Source: Bacteroidales bacterium
Lineage (GTDB): Bacteria > Bacteroidota > Bacteroidia > Bacteroidales > FEN-979
Reading direction: 5' to 3'
Assembly (NCBI GenBank): GCA_025355465.1
Contig: JANXZO010000072.1
Span: forward strand, 1 to 41,884
DNA length: 41,884 nucleotides
Positions 1 to 7,572 of this stretch are shown in pieces. Under the pieces are notes generated by a model. It saw only the letters and a list, made by a program, of their open reading frames with translations. It was not told the DNA's origin and made no database searches. The position numbers were made by a program, and so were the translations under genes. Numbering within the stretch: position 1 is the stretch's first letter; each line of letters begins with the position of its first letter.

Positions 1-19
1 GCCAGCTTTTCTAAAAAAT

Positions 20-139
20 TGGCCTGGTTTGGACCAGAATCGCTGGCCTACTTTGCTCCGGAATGAGTGGCCTACTTTACTCCGGAATGAGTGGCCGACT
101 TTAGTCCAGAATCACTGGCCTACTATAGTCCAGAATAGT
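20..139. repeat. Five 24-bp tandem repeats, probable end of a mobile element
   Basis: Five consecutive 24-bp units start at 20, 44, 68, 92 and 116. The core is TGGCCTACTTTRCTCCGGAAT with one base variable, and units 2 and 3 differ by a single base. A degenerate sixth unit (TGGAGTACTTTT then TCGGA) may run from 143 to about 166. Multiple short, spaced terminal repeats of this kind are typical of IS21-family element ends, where they bind the transposase. That family assignment is inference, because no transposase lies inside the window and anything further left is not visible. Confidence 0.6.
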
Positions 140-141
140 CA

Positions 142-597
142 GTGGAGTACTTTTCGATGTCGGAGCCGGTTGCCAGGCCTGGAAATCTGCCTCCGTCAGC
201 GTCGGATCAGTCCGAAAAGGCCATCCTGCCTGATGTTCTCCTTGTGGAGGATAACCTGATAAATCTCCAGCTACTCATGGTCTATATCAAGGACTACTGC
301 AATATATACAGTGCCCTTGACGGGAAGGCGGCCATTGAAATGACAAGACAAAGAAAATTCGATGCCATTCTGATGGATATAAACCTCGGACCCGGTATGG
401 ATGGAGTTCAGGTTATGCTGGAAATACGGAAGCGGGCTGAAATGCGCGATATTCCTATTGTTGCCGTAACCGGTTACGCATCTATCGGCGACAGCGACAA
501 GTTGCTGGCGATAGGGTTCAGCGATTACCTGCTTAAGCCCTACGACCGGGAAACCGTTGCAGAATTAATGAGAAGCCTGTTTGCAAAAAATGGTTAA
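142..597 (+). pseudogene. Orphan receiver domain, probable 3' remnant of a hybrid histidine kinase
   Basis: Residues 31-150 form a complete response-regulator receiver domain. The acidic pair is E36-D37 in VEDN, the phospho-acceptor is D79 in LMDINLG, the switch threonine is T110 in VAVTG, and the conserved lysine is K132 in LLKPYD. The VEDNLINLQLL start is typical of receivers fused to the C terminus of hybrid sensor kinases rather than of free-standing regulators. The first 30 residues are a low-complexity linker, and there is no output domain. An in-frame TAG lies immediately upstream at 136-138, inside the 24-bp repeat array, so the N-terminal part was probably lost to an insertion. Starts could be GTG at 142 or ATG at 157. 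A free single-domain regulator is the alternative. Confidence 0.6.
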
Positions 598-600
598 GGA

Positions 601-873
601 TTAACCCAGGAAAGCGATAATCAGAATTATTGCCGTCACGATGGGAACTACCGTCAACACTGTTTTCCGGTCGCGCGCTATGTAGCTGTTCATCACCCCG
701 ATCTCCCGCAAACAGGTATCGTCGCCCGGCTTATATACCAGAGCAGCTTTGTACTCCTCCCGTGCAGAGCGGAAGAGATCGATTTTGGTAAAATGACCGG
801 CACGAACAGTATGCTCGTTGAACTTCAGTTGTTCGTGGGTAAGGTGTTCTGCAGGTTCTGAATGATGTGCCAT
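601..873 (-). CDS. Small tail-anchored membrane protein of unknown function
   Basis: This is a 90-residue protein. A charged N-terminal part of about 65 residues (HSEPAEHLTHEQLKFNEH, then FRSAREEYKAALVYKPGDD) is followed by one hydrophobic segment, VLTVVPIVTAIILIIAFLG, that runs to the C terminus, so it looks tail-anchored with a soluble cytoplasmic part. I do not recognise the family. The motif EEYKAALVYKPGD is faintly like a single TPR helix pair, but that is not enough to call one. It converges on the receiver fragment with only three bases between the two stop codons. A TAnnTTTG promoter lies just upstream at 892-899. Confidence 0.6.
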   Translation of the reverse strand: MAHHSEPAEHLTHEQLKFNEHTVRAGHFTKIDLFRSAREEYKAALVYKPGDDTCLREIGVMNSYIARDRKTVLTVVPIVTAIILIIAFLG

Positions 874-891
874 GTGTTTTTATTTTGACCC

Positions 892-899
892 CAAATGTA
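892..899 (-). promoter_or_regulatory. TAnnTTTG promoter -7 element
   Basis: The minus strand reads TACATTTG, an exact match to the Bacteroidota -7 element. It is about 19 bases before the ATG at 873 and directly follows the terminator of the upstream DUF3078 gene, so the small membrane protein has its own transcript. No clear -33 TTTG was seen. Confidence 0.45.
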
Positions 900-930
900 A
901 AAAAAATGCTCCGTTAAGGAGCATTTTTTT
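900..930 (-). terminator. Rho-independent terminator of the DUF3078 gene
   Basis: AATGCTCC (905-912) pairs with GGAGCATT (918-925) around a five-base loop, flanked by A- and T-tracts. On the minus strand the stem is followed by a U-run immediately after the DUF3078 stop codon. The tracts on both sides would also let it work in the other direction. Confidence 0.8.
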
Positions 931-1871
931 TAATGAAATTTATAGGAAACCCCCACACCGAGCAGCTCTTTGAACTGCGTTCGCGGTCCGGGTTCTGAAG
1001 TTGGTGTTGTTTTTATCATGATGTCGTCGTCGTAGATCAGCTGCGTGGAAATTGACGTAGCGAGCCATTTGTTAACCTTGAGGGTGAGCAGCAGGCTCCA
1101 GTTTACATCGATGTTGCCGAAGTTTTTAAGGTAATCGGTGAAGAGTTCGAGGCTACTGGTGATGTTGATGTTTTTGGCAAGGTCTTTATTCAGGTCGGCT
1201 CGAAGGTACGGGCCGAATTCTCCGCGAATGTTATTGCCCTTTTCAACGCCAAAAGCTCCCTGGTTGGCAAGCACGGTGTCGAGTACAAAAGTAAACCTGA
1301 CGGATGCGGGTGAAACGTAGAGATAAAACCATTCTGCCGGGGCATAGGTGATGCCCAATCCCACCACAACATAGCCTGGCGACATGAATTTCGAAATTAC
1401 GGTACTGTCGTCGGGATAATTGTATCCGGCGGAAAACTGCGATCGGAAGTTGGCAAGAACCGTCAGGTACCACTTTTTGTTGGGATGCAATTCATACCCG
1501 TACGCTGTGGTGACTTCGATTTTGTCGTTTGTTTTGGTTGACCTTGCATTGCCTCCTACACCGAGGTACTGGAACCCGTATCCAAAGTCGATCGTGTTGC
1601 TCCACATGTGTTTCCCTTTGCGGTAGTTGATCTTTAGATTCACGAAGGCAGCAAGTCCGACGGAGTTTTCACCACCGGCAGCCCAATTGGAAAATGCGGC
1701 CTGGGCAATAGCAATAGAGCCTGTTCCCTGAACAAACCATGGCTTTTTGGCAGTATCTGCCGGGGCACCCGACATCACCTCATCTTTAGCTTTGGAAACT
1801 TTAATGATATCCTGAGCAAAAAGGTTAGCCGAGAATAAAATTACAAACAGAACAAGTACCGTCTTTTTCAT
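930..1871 (-). CDS. DUF3078 family outer-membrane-type protein
   Basis: This 313-residue protein starts with a clear signal peptide (MKKTVLVLFVILFSANLFAQ). The rest consists of alternating amphipathic strands rich in aromatics and glycine, ending in an aromatic-flanked strand (GVGVSYKFH) as in outer-membrane beta-barrels. The pattern WFVQGTGSIAIAQAAFSNWAAGGENS near residues 45-70 is the hallmark start of the Bacteroidota DUF3078 family. The function of the family is unknown. It is monocistronic, with a strong terminator directly after the stop. Confidence 0.8.
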   Translation of the reverse strand: MKKTVLVLFVILFSANLFAQDIIKVSKAKDEVMSGAPADTAKKPWFVQGTGSIAIAQAAFSNWAAGGENSVGLAAFVNLKINYRKGKHMWSNTIDFGYGFQYLGVGGNARSTKTNDKIEVTTAYGYELHPNKKWYLTVLANFRSQFSAGYNYPDDSTVISKFMSPGYVVVGLGITYAPAEWFYLYVSPASVRFTFVLDTVLANQGAFGVEKGNNIRGEFGPYLRADLNKDLAKNINITSSLELFTDYLKNFGNIDVNWSLLLTLKVNKWLATSISTQLIYDDDIMIKTTPTSEPGPRTQFKELLGVGVSYKFH

Positions 1872-1919
1872 AGCTATGTCTGTTAAATTAGTGATGGATA
1901 AATTTACATTAAACTCCGC

Positions 1920-2339
1920 CTATTTTTTCAGCAGGTCCCGGATCTCTGTAAGCAGTTCTTCCTCCTTTGTAGGACCTGCGGGAGGAGCAGGTGCCTCATC
2001 TTTCTTACTGCCAAACCTGTTGATTCCGCGAATCAACATGAAAATCGCAAAAGCAACAATGGTAAAATCAACGACAGACTGGATGAAGTTGCCGATTTTG
2101 AGTGTTACGGCTGCCTTCAGCACCTTTCCTGTTGCCGGATCAACGATCGCATCCTTCATGTTGAAGGCGATATCCTTAAAGTCAATACCGCCCACAAGGA
2201 GTCCGATGGGAGGCATGATGACATCATTCACGACGGACGAAACGATTTTTCCGAATGCCGCCCCGATGATGATACCAACAGCCAAGTCGATCACATTGCT
2301 TTTCATGGCAAATTCTTTGAATTCGTTAAGAATTTTCAT
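1920..2339 (-). CDS. mscL: Large-conductance mechanosensitive channel MscL
   Basis: This inner-membrane pentameric tension-gated channel releases solutes on hypo-osmotic shock. The 139-residue length is normal for the family. The start [20 protein letters not shown] leads into the pore helix TM1 ([24 protein letters not shown]) with its gate-lining glycines and alanines. A periplasmic loop carrying the VDP..GKV segment follows, then TM2 ([17 protein letters not shown]). The cytoplasmic end is a charged helix ([15 protein letters not shown]) that forms the family's C-terminal bundle. An Ala/Pro-rich linker separates TM2 from the bundle. It lies two genes from a potassium channel. Confidence 0.95.
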   Translation of the reverse strand: MKILNEFKEFAMKSNVIDLAVGIIIGAAFGKIVSSVVNDVIMPPIGLLVGGIDFKDIAFNMKDAIVDPATGKVLKAAVTLKIGNFIQSVVDFTIVAFAIFMLIRGINRFGSKKDEAPAPPAGPTKEEELLTEIRDLLKK

Positions 2340-2394
2340 AGGTTGCTATTTTGGAAACAAGGTAAATTTACATATTTTTTGGGTCCAAACCTCC

Positions 2395-3090
2395 TTATTG
2401 ACCTTGAGCAAGTCTGTATCCTGAATTTTCAATTACAATCTTCAGTTTTTTTGCTTGTGCATCCAGGGTGGTGGTGCCAGCGTACTGTGTACCATCAGGG
2501 AGGTTGTTGTATGTGATGTTGAAAGTCACCTTCTGCGACGGATCATCTACCGAAGTAGTTACATCGATACCCATGATCTTCTGGGCGATCTTATCAATAG
2601 AGACGGCGAGCAGGTCGCCAGGTTCATTGTAATTCGGGAAACTTAATTTGAACTTTTTTCCGGGGTCAAGAATCTGGATGGCAACATTGCCACCGGCATA
2701 AATCTGCTGTACCTTTTCAGCATCGGGAGGCAGGTAGGTCTGGATCTTCGCAATAGCCGCCTTTATATAATTACCCATCTCTTCCTTTTTGTTGGCTGCT
2801 AATTTCCCGCGGAGGCCGCCCGGAGTCTTAGTCGGTGTCGATCCGCCGGTTTCGACTTTTGTGAGTTTCCCGTCAACACTGTAATAACATTGATTCTGTT
2901 TGACCGATTTCTGTTCACCATCTAAATAGGTCGTTGTGGTTTCGATCCACGAATACTTTTTCATGTTCGCCTTGCTTTCGGCGAGGTTCTTTTTGATCAT
3001 GGCAACGGTTTCCTTCATGTCGACCTGTGCAAAGATCCCCGAGATTCCTACAAATATTAGCACACTGATAATTAAATACTTCTTTTTCAT
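2395..3090 (-). CDS. Secreted protein of unknown function
   Basis: This 231-residue protein has a signal peptide (MKKKYLIISVLIFVGISGIFAQ), so it is probably periplasmic. I do not recognise the family. The first third is a lysine-rich region (KKNLAESKANMKKYSWIETTT) and a tyrosine-bearing strand (CYYSVDGKLTKVE). The C-terminal half alternates beta-strands (VTFNITYNNLPDGTQYAGTTTL), suggesting a small beta-sandwich. A phrase near residues 140-150 (VAIQILDPGKKFKLSFPNY) could fit a lipid- or polymer-binding fold, but nothing proves this. It stands 55 bases upstream of mscL on the same strand and could be cotranscribed with it. Confidence 0.65.
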   Translation of the reverse strand: MKKKYLIISVLIFVGISGIFAQVDMKETVAMIKKNLAESKANMKKYSWIETTTTYLDGEQKSVKQNQCYYSVDGKLTKVETGGSTPTKTPGGLRGKLAANKKEEMGNYIKAAIAKIQTYLPPDAEKVQQIYAGGNVAIQILDPGKKFKLSFPNYNEPGDLLAVSIDKIAQKIMGIDVTTSVDDPSQKVTFNITYNNLPDGTQYAGTTTLDAQAKKLKIVIENSGYRLAQGQ

Positions 3091-3157
3091 AGCTGTTTTT
3101 TATTGGTGAGATTTTTCATGTTTCTAATTTCCGGCAAATGGCATGGACTGAATTGCA

Positions 3158-3826
3158 TTATTCTTCTGGCTCAAAACGGCTCATACCTACCATACGCCCG
3201 ATGATAATGGCAATGAAAAACAAGCCGAACATGGCTTCAAAAATGGCAAAGAACCGGACAATTATGTTGGCGGGTGAAATGTCCCCATATCCGATGGTTG
3301 CCAGGGTAACGTAACTGAAATAGATCTGGGTGGCCGGAAGTTTTTCATTTTGTGGTGTAGTATACGTGAATGATCCAGGCGAAACAGTTTCTATGTAACA
3401 GTAAAGAAATCCAAAACTAAGGCCGATCAGGAGATACACGTTGATTGCATTTGCAATGTCATGATAGGTAAAGACCTTCTTTTTCATCATGTAATAAAAA
3501 AGAACACATGCGATAAAGAAAAAGTTGACAATTTTATGAATATAATGAAACTCCCGGAGAAATGTTGAAGGTAAATATATCAGATAAATTTCAGCGATAA
3601 TTGATATCCCCAGAAGAATGCCTGTAATCCAAAAAACAAGTTTATGACTGGCAATGACGAACATCGCTGAGATCAGCGACATGAACGTCAGTAGGTTGGC
3701 AATGATCCGATGCGGTATGGTATCGCAGAGAAACGGAGTAATGAGTAATAGTATCACCAGTGAACATAAAAGTGATATATCGCGGACCAGCCAATTTCGT
3801 AAGTGGAACGTTTTTTTCCCGGACAT
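3158..3826 (-). CDS. Voltage-gated-type potassium channel
   Basis: This 222-residue inner-membrane protein has about six hydrophobic segments. The last pair brackets a pore loop with the selectivity filter TLATIGYGDISP, the signature of K+ channels, followed by the inner helix FAIFEAMFGLFFIAIIIGRMVG. There is no RCK/TrkA-N ligand domain after the inner helix; the protein stops at FEPEE. It therefore resembles the compact Bacteroidota 'ion channel family' proteins rather than the Ca2+- or NAD-gated type. The segment before the pore lacks an obvious arginine ladder, so voltage gating is doubtful. With nearby mscL it suggests a small osmotic or ion-homeostasis group. Confidence 0.85.
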   Translation of the reverse strand: MSGKKTFHLRNWLVRDISLLCSLVILLLITPFLCDTIPHRIIANLLTFMSLISAMFVIASHKLVFWITGILLGISIIAEIYLIYLPSTFLREFHYIHKIVNFFFIACVLFYYMMKKKVFTYHDIANAINVYLLIGLSFGFLYCYIETVSPGSFTYTTPQNEKLPATQIYFSYVTLATIGYGDISPANIIVRFFAIFEAMFGLFFIAIIIGRMVGMSRFEPEE

Positions 3827-3899
3827 AGACCTCTGTATTTCTGCGCAAGGTAAAAAAAAAGCTTTAGTTGCGTTTGGCCGATTTACGATTTCTCATAAT

Positions 3900-3907
3900 G
3901 TTATGCC
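3900..3907. repeat. Left copy of an inverted GTTATGCC repeat flanking the transglutaminase-like gene
   Basis: GTTATGCC at 3900-3907 is matched by its exact reverse complement GGCATAAC at 4654-4661, on the other side of the pseudogene. A related GGCATAAT lies at 4898-4905. Read on the minus strand, the gene is preceded by GTTATGC and followed by GCATAAC, the order of R' and R'' boxes around an integron cassette. Eight-base matches are short, so chance is possible. Confidence 0.35.
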
Positions 3908-3920
3908 TTCGCGCTTTTTT

Positions 3921-4626
3921 TTACTCAGGTTTTGCCCAAAATATGTCTGGGTTGTTGGTACACTTAGGTTTATAACATTCGTTCAATACTGAGGCTAATG
4001 CTCCGCAATACATCGTATGATTGCTGTTATAACATTTTGTCATCAAGTCAACTATACCATCGTAAGCAGGCAATTCTTTTGTGCCATCAAAGCGAAATGA
4101 ATTATGCACCCAATGTAATAAGTTAAAAATTTTTGAAAGTTCATCTCCGGCTCCTGCAATTGAATCCAGATTGAATACTTGCCTCATTTGTACAAGTTCA
4201 GGACTTTGTTCTGATTTGTAGGTCCATTTGAGAATAGGTCGATTATCCTTTGAATCATATTTGCTACCTTTCTTTAAGATTGTCAAGTAACTTGATTGCG
4301 ATGTTTCGGCTTCATATTTAATCTGAGTATAGGCTGAATCTTTGCCATTCAGCAGGATTACAAAATCGTAAGTTTTACCTGGTTGAATTTTGAATGATAG
4401 GGTATCCAAATCAGTAAAAAAAATACACTTTAGCGTGTTTTGATGAGGCTTTGTAAATATCTGGTCGTAGTTTAGGCGAAATATACCAAGGTCTGATTTT
4501 TGCGTTTTCGCCTTCGCGAGTATTTGCCACATCAGATGGTGCCATTATTATTGGCACTTGAGTCTGTGCAAAAATTGATAGACTTAATAGAATCAATAGG
4601 TTTGTAAAAATCCCTTTTCTTTTCAT
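3921..4626 (-). pseudogene. Frameshifted and truncated transglutaminase-like secreted protein
   Basis: Two overlapping frames make one gene. The first (4626 down to 4411) has a signal peptide (MKRKGIFTNLLILLSLSIFAQ) and reads to KHAKVYFF. The second carries on with TDLDTLSFKIQPGKTYDFVI and ends at 3921. They join smoothly if the run of eight A (plus strand, 4416-4423) is shortened by one, so a single homopolymer indel separates them. The C-terminal part resembles transglutaminase-like domains: IFNLLHWVHNSFRFDG, then MYCGALASVLNECY with the candidate nucleophilic cysteine. The sequence then runs into unrelated residues (KPKCTNNPDIFWAKPE) and stops, so the expected downstream His and Asp are absent. 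Sequencing error, phase variation or programmed slippage could explain the first lesion but not the truncation. Confidence 0.65.
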
Positions 4627-4654
4627 GTTGTTGTGTGGTTTTTTGCAGCATGTG

Positions 4655-4823
4655 GCATAACGTCTGTCTTTTTACACTTGCGTTCCTGCCTTCACGAAAT
4701 AGATTCCCTTTCCCAATTCCAAACTCCATATTCAAGGGAACCGGAATGTTGGCCGATGGTACCCTTGTCCAGGTATTTCCCACATATAAAATTGTATGGC
4801 CACTTGCCGAAGGATCGTTAGGT
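4655..4823 (-). other. attC-like, gene-free stretch (candidate recombination site)
   Basis: The 318-base gap between the pseudogene and the Bro-N gene (4627-4944) holds no convincing gene, although open frames run across it on both strands. On the minus strand it starts with ACCTAAC (4817-4823, exact RYYYAAC) and ends with GTTATGC (4655-4661, one mismatch to GTTRRRY), the outer boxes of an integron attC site. The 169-base length is above the usual 60-150, and I could not find convincing inner L boxes. No integrase gene is in the window. The call is tentative. Confidence 0.3.
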
Positions 4824-4944
4824 GCCGGACGTGACTTCATAAAAACGGTTTATTTAAAATTCAATCAGCATACTTTTCAATTGGCAATTACGCCTATGGC
4901 ATAATTTATACCTCCTTAAGTCACCATATTAAGAGAAGACTGTT

Positions 4945-5781
4945 TTACTCATCCTTCTTCTTTTTTGATTTTTCGACACTTAATCCTTTTTTTGCATTCA
5001 ATGGACTTACTACTTTTTTACCTGTTTTAGATTCCAATTCTTTGAGCGCAACATGGGCTACATTACCTCCTTGTTGGGCAACTTTCTTACTTTCATCAAA
5101 ATTTGCGGGTAAAACTGCAGCGGAAATGTCTTTGGTAGAAGCCTCTGCAAGCATATTCAAAATCAATTCGGTATTGGTCATATTGTCTCGCAGATTCTCT
5201 TTTCTCAATCCTTTGAAAACTTTATATTCTTTGGTGGTTTTACCTGCCCAGGCTTTGGTAATTATATCAGTAAGCGTTGCAAATTGCTGTCCGGCTTTTA
5301 AACCTCGATTTTTCCATTCGTCTGTCAGCTCTTTGCGTATTTCAATACTTTTTAGCCTTTGGTTAATCCAGTTTTCTGAATAACCCAATTTTAAATACTG
5401 TTCCAATGCCCGATCGATGCTCAATTCCGGGTCCTGTAGTTCATCCAATCTCTCACTTGCTATTTGTGCAAGCCAAAGCTTGAAAGGTTCTGCCCTGGGC
5501 GATGGAATTGATTGGATCAATCGAAATACATCTTGTGTCTCAAGGCAGTCGGTTGCATACATTTTGCCATCAGATGAAACAAATTTCAGTTGTACGATTT
5601 TTTCGTACAACTGGCTTCCTTCATTACTAAGTCTCCTTTTTAAATCAGACCAGTATCTCTTTGGAATACTACTATCAGTAAGTGTGCTTATGATATCAAT
5701 TACCGACAAATACCATTTTTCAGTTTTTTCATCCCAATGAATTCTTACTTGTCTCTCTTCGAACAGTTTGATTTCATTCAT
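4945..5781 (-). CDS. Bro-N domain protein (phage antirepressor / DinD-like)
   Basis: This 278-residue protein has an N-terminal Bro-N DNA-binding domain over residues 1-110: KLFEERQVRIHWDEKTEKWY, then LSVIDIISTLTDSSIPKRYW and LKRRL. It continues with the family phrase LIQSIPSPRAEPFKLWLAQI. The second half is helical and charged (NWINQRLKSIEIRKELTDEW, LRDNMTNTELILNMLAEAST) and ends in a lysine-rich tail. Such proteins are spread by phages and mobile elements and are often annotated as BRO family or DNA-damage-inducible protein D. The target here is unknown. The protein appears intact. Its AT-rich coding sequence and position beside a broken cassette-like gene and hipBA fit an accessory region. 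Confidence 0.8.
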   Translation of the reverse strand: MNEIKLFEERQVRIHWDEKTEKWYLSVIDIISTLTDSSIPKRYWSDLKRRLSNEGSQLYEKIVQLKFVSSDGKMYATDCLETQDVFRLIQSIPSPRAEPFKLWLAQIASERLDELQDPELSIDRALEQYLKLGYSENWINQRLKSIEIRKELTDEWKNRGLKAGQQFATLTDIITKAWAGKTTKEYKVFKGLRKENLRDNMTNTELILNMLAEASTKDISAAVLPANFDESKKVAQQGGNVAHVALKELESKTGKKVVSPLNAKKGLSVEKSKKKKDE

Positions 5782-5904
5782 GACTTATTTTTTTGGCCAG
5801 ATATGAATAATAGATGGCATGAACCGTGGGCATGCCTGGGAACTGATTTAGCAATTTGCCGGTAATCTTCTGTAAATGATTTAACATGCAAGGTAGCATA
5901 TTTT

Positions 5905-6996
5905 TCAATCCCGAATCCTCTCACGCACCTCTTCAAAGATAGCACGGGCTTTATTCAGGGGAAATCCTGATTCTTCGGCCACGCTTAAAATATCTTCCTT
6001 TCCGGGATTGCCTGAACCTGCCACAGTTGTGCTGTGAAACCCATTGAATCCACTGCTCCTCACCAGGTCATAGGCAGGACTCACGGCCCATTGTTCACCG
6101 TCATGAATGAAAGAGAAGTTTTTTGAATGATCATCCCGGTTTTCAGCAAGAACATTGAATACCATCAAGCGGAACATCTTTCCGCTTTCATTGACATCCC
6201 GCGTCAAAGCCATGGTGGCTTTCATCAGGGAGATATAATCGAGAGATGGAAAGCGATGGCTGGCATGCAACAATCCCGCGGCTGAGAGAATAGGTCTCTT
6301 TTTTCCCTTTCCCCTGTCAAAACGCCTGACCCCAAAGTATTTTCCGCAGAATAAGCGGGTCTCGGGCATTTCAATTCCGCAGTTCCTGGCCTTGACTGAA
6401 TATTCGTATTCCATGTGTCCGATATCCCGGGGATCGGTCAGTGCCGGGAATTTAACCAGCCAGTCTTCACCTTCAATCTTAACCATGACCTTGGGTCTTG
6501 CTCCTGCTGAGGATTCACCCATGCGGATCAGTTTTTCCAGATCAGTATCCCCGGCGTCATTCAGCACTCTCTGGACTACTGAGGCAATCTGGTCAATATC
6601 CTTATCATGATATTCATTTTTTATTCCCCATTCGGGGATATAAGACAAAGCTCCCATGCCATTCGTTCCAACCAGGCTTAGACGATCAAGGCACGTGAGA
6701 CGGTGAGGATCTATGTGCAGATTGCGCAGCCAACGGTCGGTAAGCAAGGTTCCCCATCCATCGGGCAGACTGTCGGAAAAGACACCGAAAAGCCCATCAA
6801 AAGGATCATGTTTTGCAGTGAATAATCCTCCTTGAAGCGGCAGATGGAAGGGGGAAATTGAAAATCCAGATCGCACCCAATCTTCGCTGTACTCAAAAAC
6901 ACAAAGCCGGTCGGGTCTCAAAGCCAGTCGGCCAACCTGGATATCTTCCATGAAGACTGAAAGCACTCTAACCGGTTCAAATCTTTTTTCTTCCAC
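5905..6996 (-). CDS. hipA: HipA-family serine/threonine kinase toxin
   Basis: This 363-residue protein is the toxin of a type II toxin-antitoxin pair. In E. coli HipA phosphorylates glutamyl-tRNA synthetase and causes persistence; the target here is unknown. An N-subdomain (VLSVFMEDIQVGRLAL, then DGLFGVFSDSLPDGWG) is followed by the glycine-rich loop MGESSAGARPKV (S162/S163, the usual autophosphorylation area) and the lysine-bearing strand WLVKFP. The catalytic loop NRDDHSKNFSF has D288 and N293, and the metal-binding aspartate is D310 in SPAYD. All kinase motifs are intact, so it should be active. It overlaps the antitoxin gene by 20 bases. The single-chain length is slightly shorter than the 440 residues of E. 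coli HipA. Confidence 0.92.
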   Translation of the reverse strand: MEEKRFEPVRVLSVFMEDIQVGRLALRPDRLCVFEYSEDWVRSGFSISPFHLPLQGGLFTAKHDPFDGLFGVFSDSLPDGWGTLLTDRWLRNLHIDPHRLTCLDRLSLVGTNGMGALSYIPEWGIKNEYHDKDIDQIASVVQRVLNDAGDTDLEKLIRMGESSAGARPKVMVKIEGEDWLVKFPALTDPRDIGHMEYEYSVKARNCGIEMPETRLFCGKYFGVRRFDRGKGKKRPILSAAGLLHASHRFPSLDYISLMKATMALTRDVNESGKMFRLMVFNVLAENRDDHSKNFSFIHDGEQWAVSPAYDLVRSSGFNGFHSTTVAGSGNPGKEDILSVAEESGFPLNKARAIFEEVRERIRD

Positions 6997-7288
6997 GCTT
7001 TCGTTGGGGTTTAGATTGCAGTTTCAGAAGATCATCAATGCTTTTGTATTCTCTGGCAGGAAAAAGGGAAGCAAATTCTTCGCCGGCACCCAGCGTTACG
7101 GCGAGCATCAGCAGATGTTTGAGCGAGATTTCGCCATTCTGTTCAAAACGCTTGAGGCTGCCCAATGACACACCCGAACGCTTCGAAAGCGCTTCCTGAC
7201 TGAGGTTTTCGGAAAGTCTCAGAATTTTCAGCCGGGAACTTATTCCCCTGGCAAGAGCCGTAGGATTGAACAAATCGAAGGATTCCAT
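6977..7288 (-). CDS. hipB: HipB-family XRE antitoxin
   Basis: This 103-residue protein carries a helix-turn-helix of the XRE type at residues 16-70: SSRLKILRLSENLSQEALSK, then RSGVSLGSLKRFEQNGEISL. The basic tail RKRGRKKI is typical of HipB-like repressors. It is the first gene of the pair and its stop lies inside the start of hipA, so the two are translationally coupled, with the antitoxin made first. It should bind DNA as a dimer, neutralise HipA and repress its own promoter. A perfect inverted repeat that could be its operator sits four bases before the start codon. Confidence 0.9.
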   Translation of the reverse strand: MESFDLFNPTALARGISSRLKILRLSENLSQEALSKRSGVSLGSLKRFEQNGEISLKHLLMLAVTLGAGEEFASLFPAREYKSIDDLLKLQSKPQRKRGRKKI

Positions 7289-7291
7289 CTT

Positions 7292-7313
7292 AACAGATAA
7301 TATAATGTCTGTT
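7292..7313. promoter_or_regulatory. Candidate HipB operator
   Basis: AACAGA (7292-7297) and TCTGTT (7308-7313) form a perfect inverted repeat around ten A/T-rich bases. It lies immediately upstream of the hipB ATG, where autoregulatory HipB operators sit. The centre-to-centre spacing of 16 bases differs little from the E. coli TATCC-N8-GGATA operator. No exact TAnnTTTG element was found here. Confidence 0.5.
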
Positions 7314-7442
7314 CAATAATAATTCAAAGATAATAAATAAAATATTAACTGTAAAAAAAAATTCGCTACCTCACTGCCTCGCTATTTCGCAATTGATCAT
7401 AGAAACAACCCCTGGCTTATGCTCACGTTCTTCGTTTTCGGA

Positions 7443-7490
7443 ACATGAAATATAACAAACGGTGCGTGGCACGACTTTTCTATTTCATGT
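7443..7490. repeat. Perfect 10-bp inverted repeat in the hipB-antitoxin gap
   Basis: ACATGAAATA (7443-7452) is the exact complement of TATTTCATGT (7481-7490), with a 28-base loop containing GGTGCGTGGCACG. The surrounding 284-base gap (7289-7572) otherwise holds the hipB operator and an antitoxin promoter. No RNA family was recognised. It could be a small mobile relic or a structured transcript. Confidence 0.4.
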
Positions 7491-7525
7491 CCATGCGCGG
7501 GCGTATCGGTTTTTCCTTATATTTA

Positions 7526-7557
7526 TTGATGAGATCCTTGAGAAACACCTACCTTTG
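7526..7557 (+). promoter_or_regulatory. Promoter of the orphan antitoxin
   Basis: TTG at 7526-7528 is followed after 21 bases by TACCTTTG (7550-7557), a full Bacteroidota promoter. Transcription would start near 7561, about 12 bases before ATG 7573. Because the promoter lies inside the upstream in-frame extension, it decides that the gene starts at 7573 and not earlier. Confidence 0.55.
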
Positions 7558-7572
7558 TACATATCAAGCGAA

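Noticed and set aside
1876-2424. 182-residue plus-strand frame opposite mscL
   Set aside because: Fully antisense to an unmistakable mscL gene.
4532-4904. Open frames on both strands (102 and 89 residues) in the gap before the Bro-N gene
   Set aside because: They lie in the same attC-like stretch, overlap each other and the pseudogene start, and have no recognisable domain; more likely a structured non-coding sequence.
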